A stretch of 7,594 bases of DNA from Pseudofrankia asymbiotica (GTDB lineage: Bacteria > Actinomycetota > Actinomycetes > Frankiales > Frankiaceae), in NCBI RefSeq assembly GCF_001983105.1, contig NZ_MOMC01000027.1:151355-158948 (forward strand), given 5' to 3'. The position numbers and the translations under genes were made by a program. Of this stretch, positions 1 to 5,831 are shown in pieces (the stretch's first letter is position 1; each line of letters opens with the position of its first letter). The notes below the pieces were generated by a model, which saw only the letters and a list, made by a program, of their open reading frames with translations, was not told the origin of the DNA and made no database searches.

Positions 1-209
1 GGCGCGTCGAAGGACAATACCGCCCGCGGGTCCCGGTCGAGGTTGCGCAGCTTCGTATGCCACGACATATGTCCGCTGACCAGGTCATCGCCGTCCAGGC
101 CGATCCAGATCACGGTCACCTGTGGGCTTCCGTCGGGGTTGATGGTGCTGAGGTGAGCCATGGGCCCGGATTCGACCAGCTCTCGCAGCGTAGGTGGCAG
201 ACCATTCAT
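1..209 (-). CDS. PPOX-class F420-dependent oxidoreductase-like protein, N-terminal part (3' end outside window)
   Basis: The first 69 codons of a small split-barrel flavin/F420 protein are visible; the frame runs off the left edge of the window. The residues follow the PPOX-class F420-dependent pattern: an N-terminal helix (LRELVESG), a first strand ending in the HLSTINPDGSPQV turn, a VIWIGLDGDDLV hairpin, and then the cofactor-phosphate-binding stretch KLRNLDRDPRAVLSF at about residues 52-66. Members of this family use F420H2, and some use FMN or haem-type ligands, to reduce small organic substrates in the cytoplasm. The substrate cannot be predicted here. The ATG at 209 is well supported, because GGAAAGGAG lies about 6 nt upstream on the minus strand. 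The gene sits 118 bp downstream of the Ddn-like gene. Inverted repeats in that gap suggest it may have its own control. The family call is firm; cofactor choice is inferred. Confidence 0.87.
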   Translation of the reverse strand, partial: MNGLPPTLRELVESGPMAHLSTINPDGSPQVTVIWIGLDGDDLVSGHMSWHTKLRNLDRDPRAVLSFDA

Positions 210-253
210 GCCTTGCTCCTTTCCACATGCCGGTGTGCTGCTCCATGAATTTT

Positions 254-287
254 CGGCATGGATGCCGGATGGTGGCCATGTCACCAT
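254..287. promoter_or_regulatory. Pair of adjacent inverted repeats upstream of the PPOX gene; candidate operator
   Basis: Two inverted repeats lie back to back in the 118-bp gap before the ATG at 209. The first is cggcat-gg-atgccg (254-267) and the second is atggtg-(7 nt)-caccat (269-287). A further half-site, catgccg, occurs at 226-232. Together with a short AT-rich pocket (aatttt, 248-253), unusual in this GC-rich context, this resembles a promoter/operator region. No regulator gene is seen nearby and no clear -35/-10 pair can be assigned, so the role is inference. Confidence 0.35.
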
Positions 288-306
288 GATGAGTTCGCCG
301 GATGGA

Positions 307-319
307 CCTGCCCGGCAGG
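307..319 (-). terminator. Short GC hairpin just after the Ddn-like gene; weak terminator candidate
   Basis: The sequence cctgcc-c-ggcagg forms a stem of five to six base pairs starting about 8 nt past the TGA of the Ddn-like gene. There is no T-run after it on the minus strand, so an intrinsic terminator is only possible, not shown. Actinomycete terminators often lack a T-run, which is why it is listed. Confidence 0.25.
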
Positions 320-327
320 GGGCAACG

Positions 328-822
328 TCAGCGGGGGACCAGGATGATGACGGGGATCTCGCGGTCAGTCCAGCTTTGGTACCTCGCGAAGTCGGCGTAG
401 AGCTCGACCAGGCGCGGCCACAGGCTGGCGCGTTCCTCGGGCGAGGCGACCCGGGCCAGGACGGAGACATCTCGCCGGCCCTTCAGATGCACCCGCGTCT
501 CGGGGTGGGCGATCAGGTTCAGATACCACTGCGGGTTCTTCGGTAGCCCGCCCTGAGAGGCCACGACGACCAGTTCGTCACCGGATCGCAGGTACAGGAG
601 CGGGGTGGTGAACAGCTTCCCGGACCTGCGGCCGCGATGCTCCAGAAGCAGCGTCGGCACCGGCCGGCGGAAACCCGCCCCGACGCGCCACTTGCCGCCG
701 ACGCGCCCATTGGTCAGCCTGAAGACCCGCACCTGGGTTCTGGCCATGTACTTGATGGCCCTGGCCGTCGTGGGGGAGCCCAGGCCGCTGGGGGCCTCCT
801 CGGGCAGGGAGAAACGTGCCAC
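328..822 (-). CDS. Nitroreductase/deazaflavin-dependent (Ddn-type) F420 family protein
   Basis: This 164-residue protein belongs to the Ddn / nitroreductase-family deazaflavin-dependent oxidoreductases. These are split beta-barrel cytoplasmic or membrane-associated proteins that typically use F420H2 to reduce quinones or activate nitro compounds. Diagnostic stretches are LLLEHRGRRSGKLFTTPLLYL (about 58-78) and the F420-site signature SQGGLPKNPQWYLNLIAHP (about 89-107), followed by VHLKGRRDVSVLARVASPEER. It ends in the usual IPVIILVPR strand. The length is ordinary for the family. I chose the GTG at 822 because AGGAG lies about 6 nt upstream and because it gives a family-like N-terminus (MARFSLPEE). 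The internal ATG at residue 26 has no comparable ribosome binding site, and longer starts would run into the upstream gene. The gene begins 29 bp after the stop of the PPOX gene at 852, so the two are probably co-transcribed. The real substrate is unknown. Confidence 0.9.
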   Translation of the reverse strand: MARFSLPEEAPSGLGSPTTARAIKYMARTQVRVFRLTNGRVGGKWRVGAGFRRPVPTLLLEHRGRRSGKLFTTPLLYLRSGDELVVVASQGGLPKNPQWYLNLIAHPETRVHLKGRRDVSVLARVASPEERASLWPRLVELYADFARYQSWTDREIPVIILVPR

Positions 823-851
823 CGAAGCTCCTGATCCTGAACGTGAGCGGC

Positions 852-1376
852 CTACAGGGACCGGGACGACGGGGATGCGGCGTGGCGAGGAGCGGTCGTC
901 CCCCCGACGGGCATCGCGCCCATGCCGAGCTTGCGATGGTCCCAGGAACGGGTGCGCTCGACGTCGAAGCGCACGGCGACGCGCTTGTGGAGCATGAACT
1001 CCACGAGCGGCTTCGCCTCGTCGCTGTAGGGCCCGTTGTAGCGCTCCCAGACGTTCACGCCGACGGCCCACAGCGCCTCGGGATCGTCCACGATCTCGGC
1101 TCGGCCCTCCATCGAGACCCCGCGCAGGGTGTCATAGGTCAGGCCGTCCTCCATCAGGACGGTGACGCGCGGGTCGCGGCGGATGTTGAGCGCCTTCTGC
1201 GCCTTCGCCTTCGTCTCGAACCACAGCACCCCGTCGAGGACGGCGAACCACATCGCGACGGCGTGCGGATGACCGGTCGGCCCGAGCGACACCAGCGTCG
1301 CCGTGCGCCGCGTCGTCACATATGCCGAGATCTCCTCGGCCGTCATCTCGACCTGGGACCGCTGATTTGCTCCCAC
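852..1376 (-). CDS. PPOX-class F420-dependent / pyridoxamine 5'-phosphate oxidase-like protein
   Basis: This 174-residue split-barrel protein is of the PPOX superfamily, most like the actinobacterial F420-type branch. Visible landmarks are TATLVSLGPTGHPHAVAMW (about 25-43), the cofactor-contacting FETKAKAQKALNIRRDPRVTV (about 53-73), GVSMEGRAEIVDD (86-98), WERYNGPY (110-117) and the C-terminal SWDHRKLG (144-151). A 20-residue Ala/Pro/Ser tail follows. Family members bind F420 or FMN and reduce unsaturated or quinone-like substrates; no specific substrate is evident. The GTG at 1376 is preferred because GAGGA stands 10 nt upstream and because the resulting MGANQRSQVEMT start looks like family members. 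An in-frame ATG at 1346 would give a protein 10 residues shorter. It is first in a probable two-gene unit with the Ddn-like gene (29-bp gap). The 430 bp upstream presumably carry its promoter. Confidence 0.9.
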   Translation of the reverse strand: MGANQRSQVEMTAEEISAYVTTRRTATLVSLGPTGHPHAVAMWFAVLDGVLWFETKAKAQKALNIRRDPRVTVLMEDGLTYDTLRGVSMEGRAEIVDDPEALWAVGVNVWERYNGPYSDEAKPLVEFMLHKRVAVRFDVERTRSWDHRKLGMGAMPVGGTTAPRHAASPSSRSL

Positions 1377-1806
1377 GTGATCTGCTTCCTCTTCAGGTGC
1401 CGTCTGGCCCGTATCTCGTCCTCGTAGGTGTCGGTCGCCGCGCGCTGCCCGCGCCGCCGGCACCGGCCAGGCGAAACGCGGTGTGGCCGAGGCCGGGCTG
1501 ACGAGGATCGACGTCACGACTCCGACGATGGCCCCTCGCGGTGGTCGAGGTGGCACATCGATGCCCGACAGACGCAGTGTGCGCGATGGCCGGTGCGTGA
1601 TCCACTGATCACGGGTCGACCGGGCCGTACCGCGTGATCCATGTGAGGAGACGAGCCGGGGATACCCAGGGACGGGGACCTCTCGGCCGAGTAGCGGGCG
1701 TCGTCCAGGAGACGCCTGTGACCTGTGCGGACGGGGGCCGGAGATCGCGCCCGCCGCACCTCCGGCGCGTTCGCGTGCGCGGTCGGAACTACCTGACAGG
1801 GCCCTG
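1377..1806. other. 430-bp intergenic stretch with several short palindromes and no supportable gene
   Basis: Open frames cross this stretch on both strands. Their translations are arginine-rich, resemble no family I know, and lack ribosome binding sites, so I read it as non-coding. It must contain the end of the five-gene cluster transcript and the promoter of the PPOX gene that starts at 1376. Palindromic elements seen are cagggccctg (1797-1806, abutting the ferredoxin stop), ggcgtc/gacgcc around an 8-nt loop (1697-1716), ctcggccgag (1682-1691), a 7-bp-arm hairpin at 1596-1613 and cctcg/cgagg (1534-1550). No T-run follows any of them, and no convincing -35/-10 pair was found. Confidence 0.6.
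1596..1641. promoter_or_regulatory. Inverted repeat with a nearby direct copy of its half-site; candidate operator
   Basis: The inverted repeat cgtgatc-cact-gatcacg (1596-1613) is followed by another copy of its left part, cgtgatcca, at 1633-1641, 37 bp away in the same orientation. Both lie upstream of the PPOX/Ddn-like pair. Spaced copies of a palindromic half-site are typical of transcription factor binding. A weak hairpin is the alternative. No regulator is encoded nearby, so the assignment is inference. Confidence 0.3.
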
Positions 1807-2178
1807 CTACGAGACGTAGCGCAGCCGGAGCGCCTGCCGCGGGCAGGTGTCGGCGGCGCGGCGGGCGTGCGCGGCCAGCGGCGGCGGGACCGGGATGTCG
1901 CGGCTCGGTCGGCCCGGGGGGAGCTCGCCGTCACGTGCGGTGGCCGCGCGGGCCGCGTCCTCGCGGGAGATCGGGTAGCCCCAGCGGTCCTGGGCGAGCA
2001 CCTCTGGCAGCAGCTCGACGCACCAGCCGCGGCCGTCGCACGCGGTCCAGTCGACGGTGAGCAGCCAGCTCGTCGGCGGCTTCACCGCGGCGCGAGTGCC
2101 ACTGCCCGCGTGCGTGACCGTCTCCGACTGCGCCGGGCCGCGTGAACTGGCTGACCATTGCGGTGATCCACTGGACAT
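1807..2178 (-). CDS. Small three-cysteine ferredoxin of the five-gene redox cluster
   Basis: This 123-residue ferredoxin-like protein has exactly three cysteines: C47 and C53 in ACDGRGWCVELLPEVL, and C112 in the terminal TCPRQALRLR. The C-x5-C...CP pattern with only three cysteines matches ferredoxins of actinobacteria that carry a single 3Fe-4S cluster, although a non-cysteine fourth ligand cannot be excluded. The stretch DRWGYPI after the first cysteine pair is typical of this branch. The first ~35 residues are Ser/Gly-rich and probably disordered. It should act in the cytoplasm as a one-electron carrier, most likely for the NuoF-like protein encoded just upstream. The ATG at 2178 has GGAAGGA 7 nt before it. 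Unlike its tightly overlapping neighbours it follows a 117-bp gap, so it may be translated or dosed independently. The direction of electron flow is not shown by the sequence. Confidence 0.85.
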   Translation of the reverse strand: MSSGSPQWSASSRGPAQSETVTHAGSGTRAAVKPPTSWLLTVDWTACDGRGWCVELLPEVLAQDRWGYPISREDAARAATARDGELPPGRPSRDIPVPPPLAAHARRAADTCPRQALRLRYVS

Positions 2179-2219
2179 TGCTGGGTCCTTCCGGCTGGTT
2201 GCGGGGCTCGGGACTGCGC

Positions 2220-2242
2220 CGGCGGTTCGGCGGCGAACGCCG
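2220..2242 (-). other. Hairpin in the nuoF-like/ferredoxin gap
   Basis: The arms gttcg/cgaac (2225-2229 and 2234-2238) close a 4-nt loop. After one bulged base, four more pairs extend the stem (2220-2223 with 2239-2242). It lies in the 117-bp gap downstream of the NuoF-like stop and 42 nt before the ferredoxin start. It could be a processing or stabilising structure, or a partial terminator, or chance in GC-rich DNA. Confidence 0.3.
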
Positions 2243-2295
2243 CCACATCAGGAACTACCCGCGTCGTTGCGTAACAGCACCTGGGATGACGGCGA

Positions 2296-3906
2296 TCACG
2301 TGACGGAACCGACGCAGCGGCCGGCCGCGTGGGCCGCCAGGTCCGCGGCGAAGACACGCAGCGCGGTGCGGACGAGCCGGGCTGCGCCGTCGGGATGGCG
2401 GCACGCGCCGCGGCCGTCGACCAGTTCCGCGAGCTCAGCCGCCTGCGTGACCCAACGGGCGACCGGGTCCCCCGCCGCGTCCCCCGCCGCCGAACCGCCT
2501 GCCGCCGCGCTGCTCGACGCCGCCGAGCCGCCCGTCAGGAATTCGCCTGCCGCCAGGCCGCCCACCCCTGGGCCGCCCGCCGCCGACAGGTTGGCCATCG
2601 CCGCCGCCAGCTCGGGCAGGCCGCGGCGGCACGGCCCGCACTGACCGGCGCTCTGCCCGGCCAGGTACCCGACGATCCTGGCCGTCTCCGCCAGCCCGCA
2701 CAGCCGCGCGGGCAACACGTGGACGAGACCCGGCCCCGGGCCGGCGTCCCAGGCGGTGAGGGCCGCCCGCGACATCGGTACCGCGTGTGCCCGACCCGCC
2801 GGCACCCAGCCACCGCCGTACCCGCCGACGCGGATCGCCCCCGGCTCCTCGGCCGCGCCACCCGCGAGCCCGGCGATCTCGCCGAGCGTCGCGCCGGTCG
2901 GCACCTCGACCAGTCCGGGGAAGATGACCGCGCCGCTGACCGTGACGAGCATGGTGCCTGGCTCGCCGGGTGCGCCGGTCCCTCGGAACCACCCAGCGCC
3001 GTACCGGGCGACCAGCGCCAGGTGAGCGAGCGTCTCGGCGTTCAGCACGATGACCGGCCGGCGCAGCCGTCCCGCCCGCCCGGCGCCACGCGGTGCCGGC
3101 GCGGCGAGCGGAATCCACTGGGGGAACGGCCTGGCAGGTCTCCCCGCGACCGCGGCCGCCGCGGCGGCCGCCTCGCCGGCGACGAACACTCCCGCCGGAG
3201 CCGCCCGGACGTCGGGCGGTACACGATCGAGGCGCGCCGTGCGCCGTTCGGCGATGGCGCGGGTGACGGCGTCGGCGGCGGGGCCCGGTTTGACGTAGAC
3301 GTGGGTCTCGGCCGCGGCGACGGCCTCGGCGGCCAACGCCAGGCCGTCGAGCACCAGGTGGGGTGCCGCGGTCAGCAGCCAGGCGTCCTTGCGGCTCTCC
3401 GGCTCGCCCTCGGCCGCGTTCGCGATCACCGTGGCCGGCCCGCCGCGCGGTCCTGCGCCACCGAGCGCGGCGGCTGGTGGTCCGGTGGTCACACCGCCGC
3501 CGGACGCGGCGGCCAGCTTTCGCCAGACCGGGAAACCGGCGCCGCCCCGCCCGGTGAGGCCGGACCCGCGCAGCTCGTCGATGAGCGGGCCGGGCCCGCC
3601 CCGCCACGGGACCGGACCCAGGCGGGCAAGGTGCTCCGCGAGGTTCTCGGCGGCGGAGCCGAACAGCCGGAGGCCGTGATCCGGCGGCGGCGGGGACGAT
3701 GGCGCCACGCGTGGCGCTGACCCGGCCGGGCGCCGCGACCCGGCCGGGCGCCGCGACCCGGCCGGGCGCCGCGACCCGGCCGGGCGCCGCGACCCGGCCG
3801 CCGTTCGTCCCGCCGGGTGCGCCGGGCCAGGGCGCGGGACGGGCATGGCGTCCTGATGCCGGTTGGGGCGCGGCGCCTGGGCGCCGGGCGCGGGCGCGGC
3901 GGTCAT
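2296..3906 (-). CDS. NuoF-like flavin/iron-sulfur oxidoreductase with SLBB-like region
   Basis: This 536-residue protein resembles NuoF, the NADH- and FMN-binding subunit of complex I, in its diverged actinobacterial stand-alone form. The order is: a low-complexity N-terminus with RRPAGS repeats (about 37-65); the flavin/NADH glycine loop GLTGRGGAGFPVWRK (116-130); ANAAEGEPESRKDAWLL (162-178), equivalent to the NuoF EGEPG...KD segment; VLNAETLAHLALVARYG (287-303); an SLBB-like region (about 317-345); and the C-terminal iron-sulfur domain with SAGQCGPCRRGLPEL (419-433) and GACRHPDG (500-507). Canonical NuoF has CGxCxxC plus a distal Cys. Here the first position is Ala420, leaving C423, C426 and C502; C403 in CGLAET is a possible substitute. 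It probably takes electrons from NAD(P)H, or returns them, with the adjacent ferredoxin as partner. The ATG at 3906 overlaps the stop of the haem-protein gene (ATGA) and has GGAG about 9 nt upstream; Met21 at 3846 is an alternative. A Gly/Ala/Ser-rich insert (about 452-480) lengthens the gap between cysteines. Confidence 0.88.
   Translation of the reverse strand: MTAAPAPGAQAPRPNRHQDAMPVPRPGPAHPAGRTAAGSRRPAGSRRPAGSRRPAGSRRPAGSAPRVAPSSPPPPDHGLRLFGSAAENLAEHLARLGPVPWRGGPGPLIDELRGSGLTGRGGAGFPVWRKLAAASGGGVTTGPPAAALGGAGPRGGPATVIANAAEGEPESRKDAWLLTAAPHLVLDGLALAAEAVAAAETHVYVKPGPAADAVTRAIAERRTARLDRVPPDVRAAPAGVFVAGEAAAAAAAVAGRPARPFPQWIPLAAPAPRGAGRAGRLRRPVIVLNAETLAHLALVARYGAGWFRGTGAPGEPGTMLVTVSGAVIFPGLVEVPTGATLGEIAGLAGGAAEEPGAIRVGGYGGGWVPAGRAHAVPMSRAALTAWDAGPGPGLVHVLPARLCGLAETARIVGYLAGQSAGQCGPCRRGLPELAAAMANLSAAGGPGVGGLAAGEFLTGGSAASSSAAAGGSAAGDAAGDPVARWVTQAAELAELVDGRGACRHPDGAARLVRTALRVFAADLAAHAAGRCVGSVT
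3719..3800. repeat. 18-bp tandem repeat (about 4.6 copies) in the nuoF-like 5' end
   Basis: The unit gacccggccgggcgccgc occurs four times without a mismatch (3719-3736, 3737-3754, 3755-3772, 3773-3790) plus a 10-bp partial copy. On the minus strand it adds the hexapeptide RRPAGS repeatedly to the disordered N-terminus of the NuoF-like protein. Because the unit is a multiple of three, copy-number change would alter length without a frameshift. Each unit contains the palindrome cccggccggg. Confidence 0.93.
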
Positions 3907-4565
3907 CGGGCCCGCTCCGTGCCCACGGGCGCGCCGGCGGGCTGACCACCGGGTCCAGTGCTGAGCTGAACGCCACCGCCGGACCTGGCGTGGGGCCGAC
4001 CGCCGGGTCTGCCGCTGGTACGGGTCGTCCCGCGCGTCGTCAGGAAGGCTGCCGAGCAGCGCCAGCCGATCGCGAGCAGGACGGCGCCGGCGCAGACCAC
4101 CGCGACGAGCACCTGCCAGCGGGTTCCGACGTCGCTGCCCGAGCCGAGGGAGTGCGCGAACGCCAACGGCCAGGTGGCATAGGCGGCCCAGTGCAGCGCC
4201 CGCCAGGCCCGAGCACCGATCCGGCGGCGCAGCAGGCTCGTCGCGACGAGTGCCACGAGCAGGTCGAGCGCGACCGTCCCAAGCCCCACCCACAGCGGCC
4301 GGTAGGCGGCGCGGAACGGCAGCACCACGTCCAGGACGGCGACCTGGGCGAACGGGTCGGCCACGAGCGTCGTCACGTGGATGGCGAGCAGCGCCACGGC
4401 GAGCAGGCTCGCGTCGCGGTGCACCGTCGCCAGCGCGAACCCCGCAAGACCGGCGGCGGGGCGCCCCGAGCGAGCCGCGATTCCCAGGACGACCGTGAGC
4501 GTGAGGACCAGCAGCAACGTCATCCCGGTGCCGCGCGCGGTGTACCAGAGCACGTCGTTCGTCAT
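3903..4565 (-). CDS. Ferric-reductase-like b-type haem transmembrane protein
   Basis: This 220-residue integral membrane protein has the ferric-reductase-like transmembrane fold, as in MsrQ and the NOX/FRE families but without their cytoplasmic flavin domain. Hydrophobic spans fall at about 14-31, 51-69, 92-112, 126-141 and 151-168. Four histidines form the two expected haem-ligand pairs: H49 with H63 (VHRDASLL...AIH, HX13H) and H125 with H138 (LHWAAYATWPLAFAH, HX12H). Such proteins pass electrons across the cytoplasmic membrane through b-haems. The C-terminal 50 residues are low-complexity and rich in Gly, Arg and Pro. The ATG at 4565 is well placed, with GGAGGT 8 nt upstream, and overlaps the apbE stop as ATGA. 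Its own stop overlaps the NuoF-like start in the same way. Sandwiched between a flavin transferase and a NuoF-like protein, it is the likely membrane step of the cluster. Partners are inferred from gene order. Confidence 0.9.
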   Translation of the reverse strand: MTNDVLWYTARGTGMTLLLVLTLTVVLGIAARSGRPAAGLAGFALATVHRDASLLAVALLAIHVTTLVADPFAQVAVLDVVLPFRAAYRPLWVGLGTVALDLLVALVATSLLRRRIGARAWRALHWAAYATWPLAFAHSLGSGSDVGTRWQVLVAVVCAGAVLLAIGWRCSAAFLTTRGTTRTSGRPGGRPHARSGGGVQLSTGPGGQPAGAPVGTERAR

Positions 4566-5830
4566 CGCGCCCTACCTCCGTGGGCCATGCCCGCGGGCGC
4601 GCTGCCCGCCCGCGCGGCCGCCGCGATGGCGACGGCGAGGGCGACAGGCGTCAGGGCAATGGTGGGGGTGGCGTCGGGGACGGGTACTACCGGCAACGGC
4701 TCGGGCGGCCAGCCCGCGATGGCCAGCACGGAGCCGCCGGCGTCGACCAGGCGCGCGGGCAGGCGAAGCCGGCGCAGCCAACCCGCGGCCGTCTCACCGC
4801 GGATGATGGACGCGGTGCTCGCGGTGTTGGCCGCGAGGCAACTGCCGGCGGCGACGGTCACCGTCCGCCAGATCACCGGGGCGGGTCGGCAGGTCCGCGG
4901 ATCAAGGACGTGGTGGAGCACCCGGCCCTCGTGCCGCCAGCGCCGGCCGATGGTGCTCGACGTGGCCAATGCCCCGCCGGGGGCGAGCGTCACCGTGCCC
5001 GCCGGCTCGCCGGGGCGGTCCTGTACCCGGACGCGCCAGCCGCCGGGCGGCGCGTCGCCGGCGGTCGCGATGTCACCGCCGAGGCTGATCAGCGTGCCCG
5101 TGCCCAGCCGTCTCGCGACCAGGGCGGCGCACCGGTCCGCCGCGTGCGCCTTCGCCGTCGCGCCCAGGTCGAGCTGGACACCGGCCGGCACCGTCAGGAC
5201 GTCGCCGTCGAGGATGACACGCCGCCACGCGGGCGCGAGCCGAACCACCATGGTCGCCGGTCCGCCGGCGCTGAGCGCGGCCGGGACGACCGGTCTGGCG
5301 GTCGGGGCAGACCTGACGGTCGTGGCAGGCCCGGCGGCGGGACCGAGGACGGTGGTGGGACTGACTGTGACAGGAACGGCGGCGGTGGTGGGACTGCCGG
5401 CGTCGCCATGGGCCGAGGCGAATGCCCGGCTGGCGTCGTCGACGTGGCCGGTCGTTCCGGGAGCGGGCGCGCGGCCGGGCGTCAGGAGGCCGCCGGGCGT
5501 CAGGAGGCTTATGTCGCGGTCGTAGCCGAGTGCGGCGAGCGGGCCGCCGAGCGTCGGGACGACGTCGCCGCCGCTGGCCTCAGCCGCGGTGAGCGCCGCG
5601 GCGACCAGTTCCGCGAGGAGCGGGCTGACGCGGCGCGGCCTCCCGCCGGCGGCGGCGAGCTGGCTGATCTCCGAGTCGTCGCGGAACCGGCTCGCCGCCG
5701 CGTCCACGGCCGCGAGTTCGTCCGCCACGATCTGCCTTGCCTCGTCGATCGTCGCGGGGTCGGTGACGACCACCCGCGCGGTCGTGCTCCAGATCGCCCA
5801 CTCGGCGGACGCCGGGCTGTCGGCGGGCAT
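4562..5830 (-). CDS. apbE: FAD:protein FMN transferase (ApbE family)
   Basis: ApbE enzymes split FAD and attach FMN through a phosphoester bond to Ser/Thr of target proteins, usually outside the cytoplasmic membrane, with Mg2+. In this 422-residue protein the family landmarks appear in order: SRFRDDSEISQL (47-58), SGGDVVPTLGGPLAALGYDRD (86-106), LDLGATAKAHAAD (220-232), ISLGGDIATAG (248-258), ATSSTIGRRW (289-298), HHVLDPRTCRPAP (306-318) and the C-terminal SCLAANTASTAS (330-341). Between the second and third, about 80 residues of Ala/Thr/Pro-rich sequence form an unusual insert. I see no signal peptide or lipobox. Instead a hydrophobic stretch near the C-terminus (about 391-408) could be a membrane anchor. 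The ATG at 5830 starts one base after the stop of the small membrane protein gene (TGAcATG), with a weak GGGTGG site; a GTG four codons earlier (5842) is possible. The target protein is not evident in the window. Confidence 0.9.
   Translation of the reverse strand: MPADSPASAEWAIWSTTARVVVTDPATIDEARQIVADELAAVDAAASRFRDDSEISQLAAAGGRPRRVSPLLAELVAAALTAAEASGGDVVPTLGGPLAALGYDRDISLLTPGGLLTPGRAPAPGTTGHVDDASRAFASAHGDAGSPTTAAVPVTVSPTTVLGPAAGPATTVRSAPTARPVVPAALSAGGPATMVVRLAPAWRRVILDGDVLTVPAGVQLDLGATAKAHAADRCAALVARRLGTGTLISLGGDIATAGDAPPGGWRVRVQDRPGEPAGTVTLAPGGALATSSTIGRRWRHEGRVLHHVLDPRTCRPAPVIWRTVTVAAGSCLAANTASTASIIRGETAAGWLRRLRLPARLVDAGGSVLAIAGWPPEPLPVVPVPDATPTIALTPVALAVAIAAAARAGSAPAGMAHGGRAR
5474..5509. 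repeat. Tandem duplication of 18 bp inside apbE
   Basis: The unit gccgggcgtcaggaggc plus one variable base occurs twice head to tail (5474-5491, 5492-5509). On the minus strand it gives LLTPGG LLTPGR at residues 109-120 of the ApbE protein, at the start of its low-complexity insert. It is in frame and so keeps the gene open. Confidence 0.85.
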
Positions 5831-5831
5831 G

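Noticed and set aside
823..1071. Upstream extension of the Ddn-like frame
   Set aside because: It would overlap the conserved C-terminal half of the PPOX gene in another frame. The GTG at 822 has a good Shine-Dalgarno and a family-like N-terminus.
1374..1379. cacgtg palindrome as a regulatory box
   Set aside because: It overlaps the GTG start codon of the PPOX gene and is too short to mean much.
1377..1934. Upstream extension of the PPOX frame and small frames on both strands in the gap
   Set aside because: The translations resemble no family, are dominated by Arg/Ser/Pro and lack ribosome binding sites. The extension also runs into the ferredoxin gene.
3907..4293. Upstream extension of the NuoF-like frame
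   Set aside because: It overlaps the haem-binding membrane protein in another frame. The ATGA overlap at 3903-3906 gives a natural coupled start.
3699..5525. 608-codon open frame on the plus strand, and a similar 491-codon one at 4580-6055
   Set aside because: Both lie antisense to clearly conserved minus-strand genes (NuoF-like, haem protein, ApbE). Their translations are arginine/alanine/proline-rich with no recognisable domain. Such long antisense frames are expected from the GC bias.
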